From Streptomyces mirabilis (lineage in GTDB: Bacteria > Actinomycetota > Actinomycetes > Streptomycetales > Streptomycetaceae), in the NCBI RefSeq assembly GCF_039503195.1, contig NZ_JBCJKP010000001.1, positions 8,122,001 to 8,186,000 of the forward strand: a DNA stretch of 64,000 nt, written 5' to 3'. The notes under the pieces are model-generated. The model had not been told where the DNA came from. It saw only the letters and a program-made list of their open reading frames with translations, and made no database searches. This document shows positions 63,753-64,000 of this stretch, in pieces; position 1 is the first letter of the stretch; every line of letters starts with the position of its first letter. A program made the position numbers and the translations under genes.

Positions 63753-64000
63753 GTTGACCTGACGCGGCTGGAACTGGTCACCAAGGCTGTCCGCGCCGTG
63801 CTGGAGGAAGTGGCCCGCACCGCTTCGCATCTGCTGGCCGGCCTGGTTGATGAGGACTGGGGTCGCCGCTACGGCCGTCCGGTCCGTCTGGGCAGGAACC
63901 CCACCCGGCCCAAGACCAGGATCCTCGCCGCCGGCGACGACGCCTGCCGGCTGCTGGAACGTCTTCGCCGGCACGGACCGAGCTACCGGCTCGGCCCGCA
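63753..64000 (+). mobile_element. Transposase (IS1182-like) N-terminal part, frame runs off window
   Basis: In-frame sequence LTRLELVTKAVRAVLEEVAR, then VDEDWGRRYGRPVRLGRNPT and GDDACRLLERLRRHGPSYRL. This resembles the N-terminal region of actinobacterial transposases (LVDEDWGRRYGRPVRLGKNPTKP). No start codon or ribosome site is visible on the left, where a stop lies just before, so it may be a truncated copy. Confidence 0.55.

Overview
The window is high-GC actinobacterial DNA, almost certainly Streptomyces. Evidence: strong G/C bias at third codon positions, many GTG starts, ATGA/GTGA start-stop overlaps, and typical Streptomyces families (SpoIIE/PAS phosphatase, ANTAR, STAS, conservon and PRC-barrel proteins, a lasso-peptide cluster). 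The mix of intact genes, gene fragments and mobile-element remnants suggests an accessory part of the chromosome (an arm or island). This is inference: no telomere, rRNA, tRNA or CRISPR was seen.

Layout. (1) 1-8918, minus strand: a proteostasis/redox operon dnaK-grpE-cbpA-cbpM-clpB-trx-UBP zinc finger-(cNMP-binding + thioredoxin reductase-like) protein. (2) 9-23 kb: stress and housekeeping genes (LysR/MFS pair, aldo-keto reductase, DUF1931 histone-fold protein, UvrA-like ABC ATPase, formaldehyde-dehydrogenase-type enzyme) mixed with decayed genes, including a FUSC transporter and a deleted second dnaK. (3) 23.5-36.5 kb: signalling genes (PAS-PAS-GAF-PP2C phosphatase, PhoU, ANTAR, wHTH, STAS), a MerR-like regulator with a long leader, a metallophosphoesterase, a membrane protein/wHTH pair, and a Tat-exported alpha/beta hydrolase. 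(4) 36.6-40.8 kb: a three-gene recombinase element next to a Tn3-type transposase remnant. (5) 40.8-52.5 kb: a complete-looking aromatic catabolic locus (MarR, MFS, LysR and nine enzyme genes) closed by a strong hairpin. (6) 52.5-58.7 kb: a decayed conservon, a second copy of the MerR-like regulator with the same promoter and leader, PRC-barrel and small hydrophobic proteins, a broken phosphatase, a broken integrase and a pcaD fragment. (7) 59.3-63.5 kb: an A/T-richer stretch, then a compact lasso-peptide cluster (precursor, cyclase, RRE, protease). (8) 63.6-64 kb: transposase remnants.

How genes work together. The first operon couples Hsp70 (DnaK/GrpE/DnaJ-type) and ClpB disaggregation to thiol/flavin redox functions. 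The catabolic locus contains a ring hydroxylase, an amidohydrolase-type decarboxylase or hydrolase, an extradiol dioxygenase, two FAH-type hydrolases, a cyclase-family hydrolase, an SDR and a two-subunit CoA-transferase. Together these could take a hydroxylated or carboxylated aromatic to CoA-activated intermediates; the substrate is unknown. The lasso cluster predicts a 15-residue peptide with a G1-D8 ring.

The most notable signals are the sungsanpin-like lasso precursor, the paired MerR genes with a shared TAGACA-N17-TAnnnT promoter and conserved structured leader, and the recombinase/XRE/zinc-ribbon element. Many genes show single-base frameshifts, several in short C/G runs. Either this region is decaying or the assembly carries indel errors; raw reads would tell.
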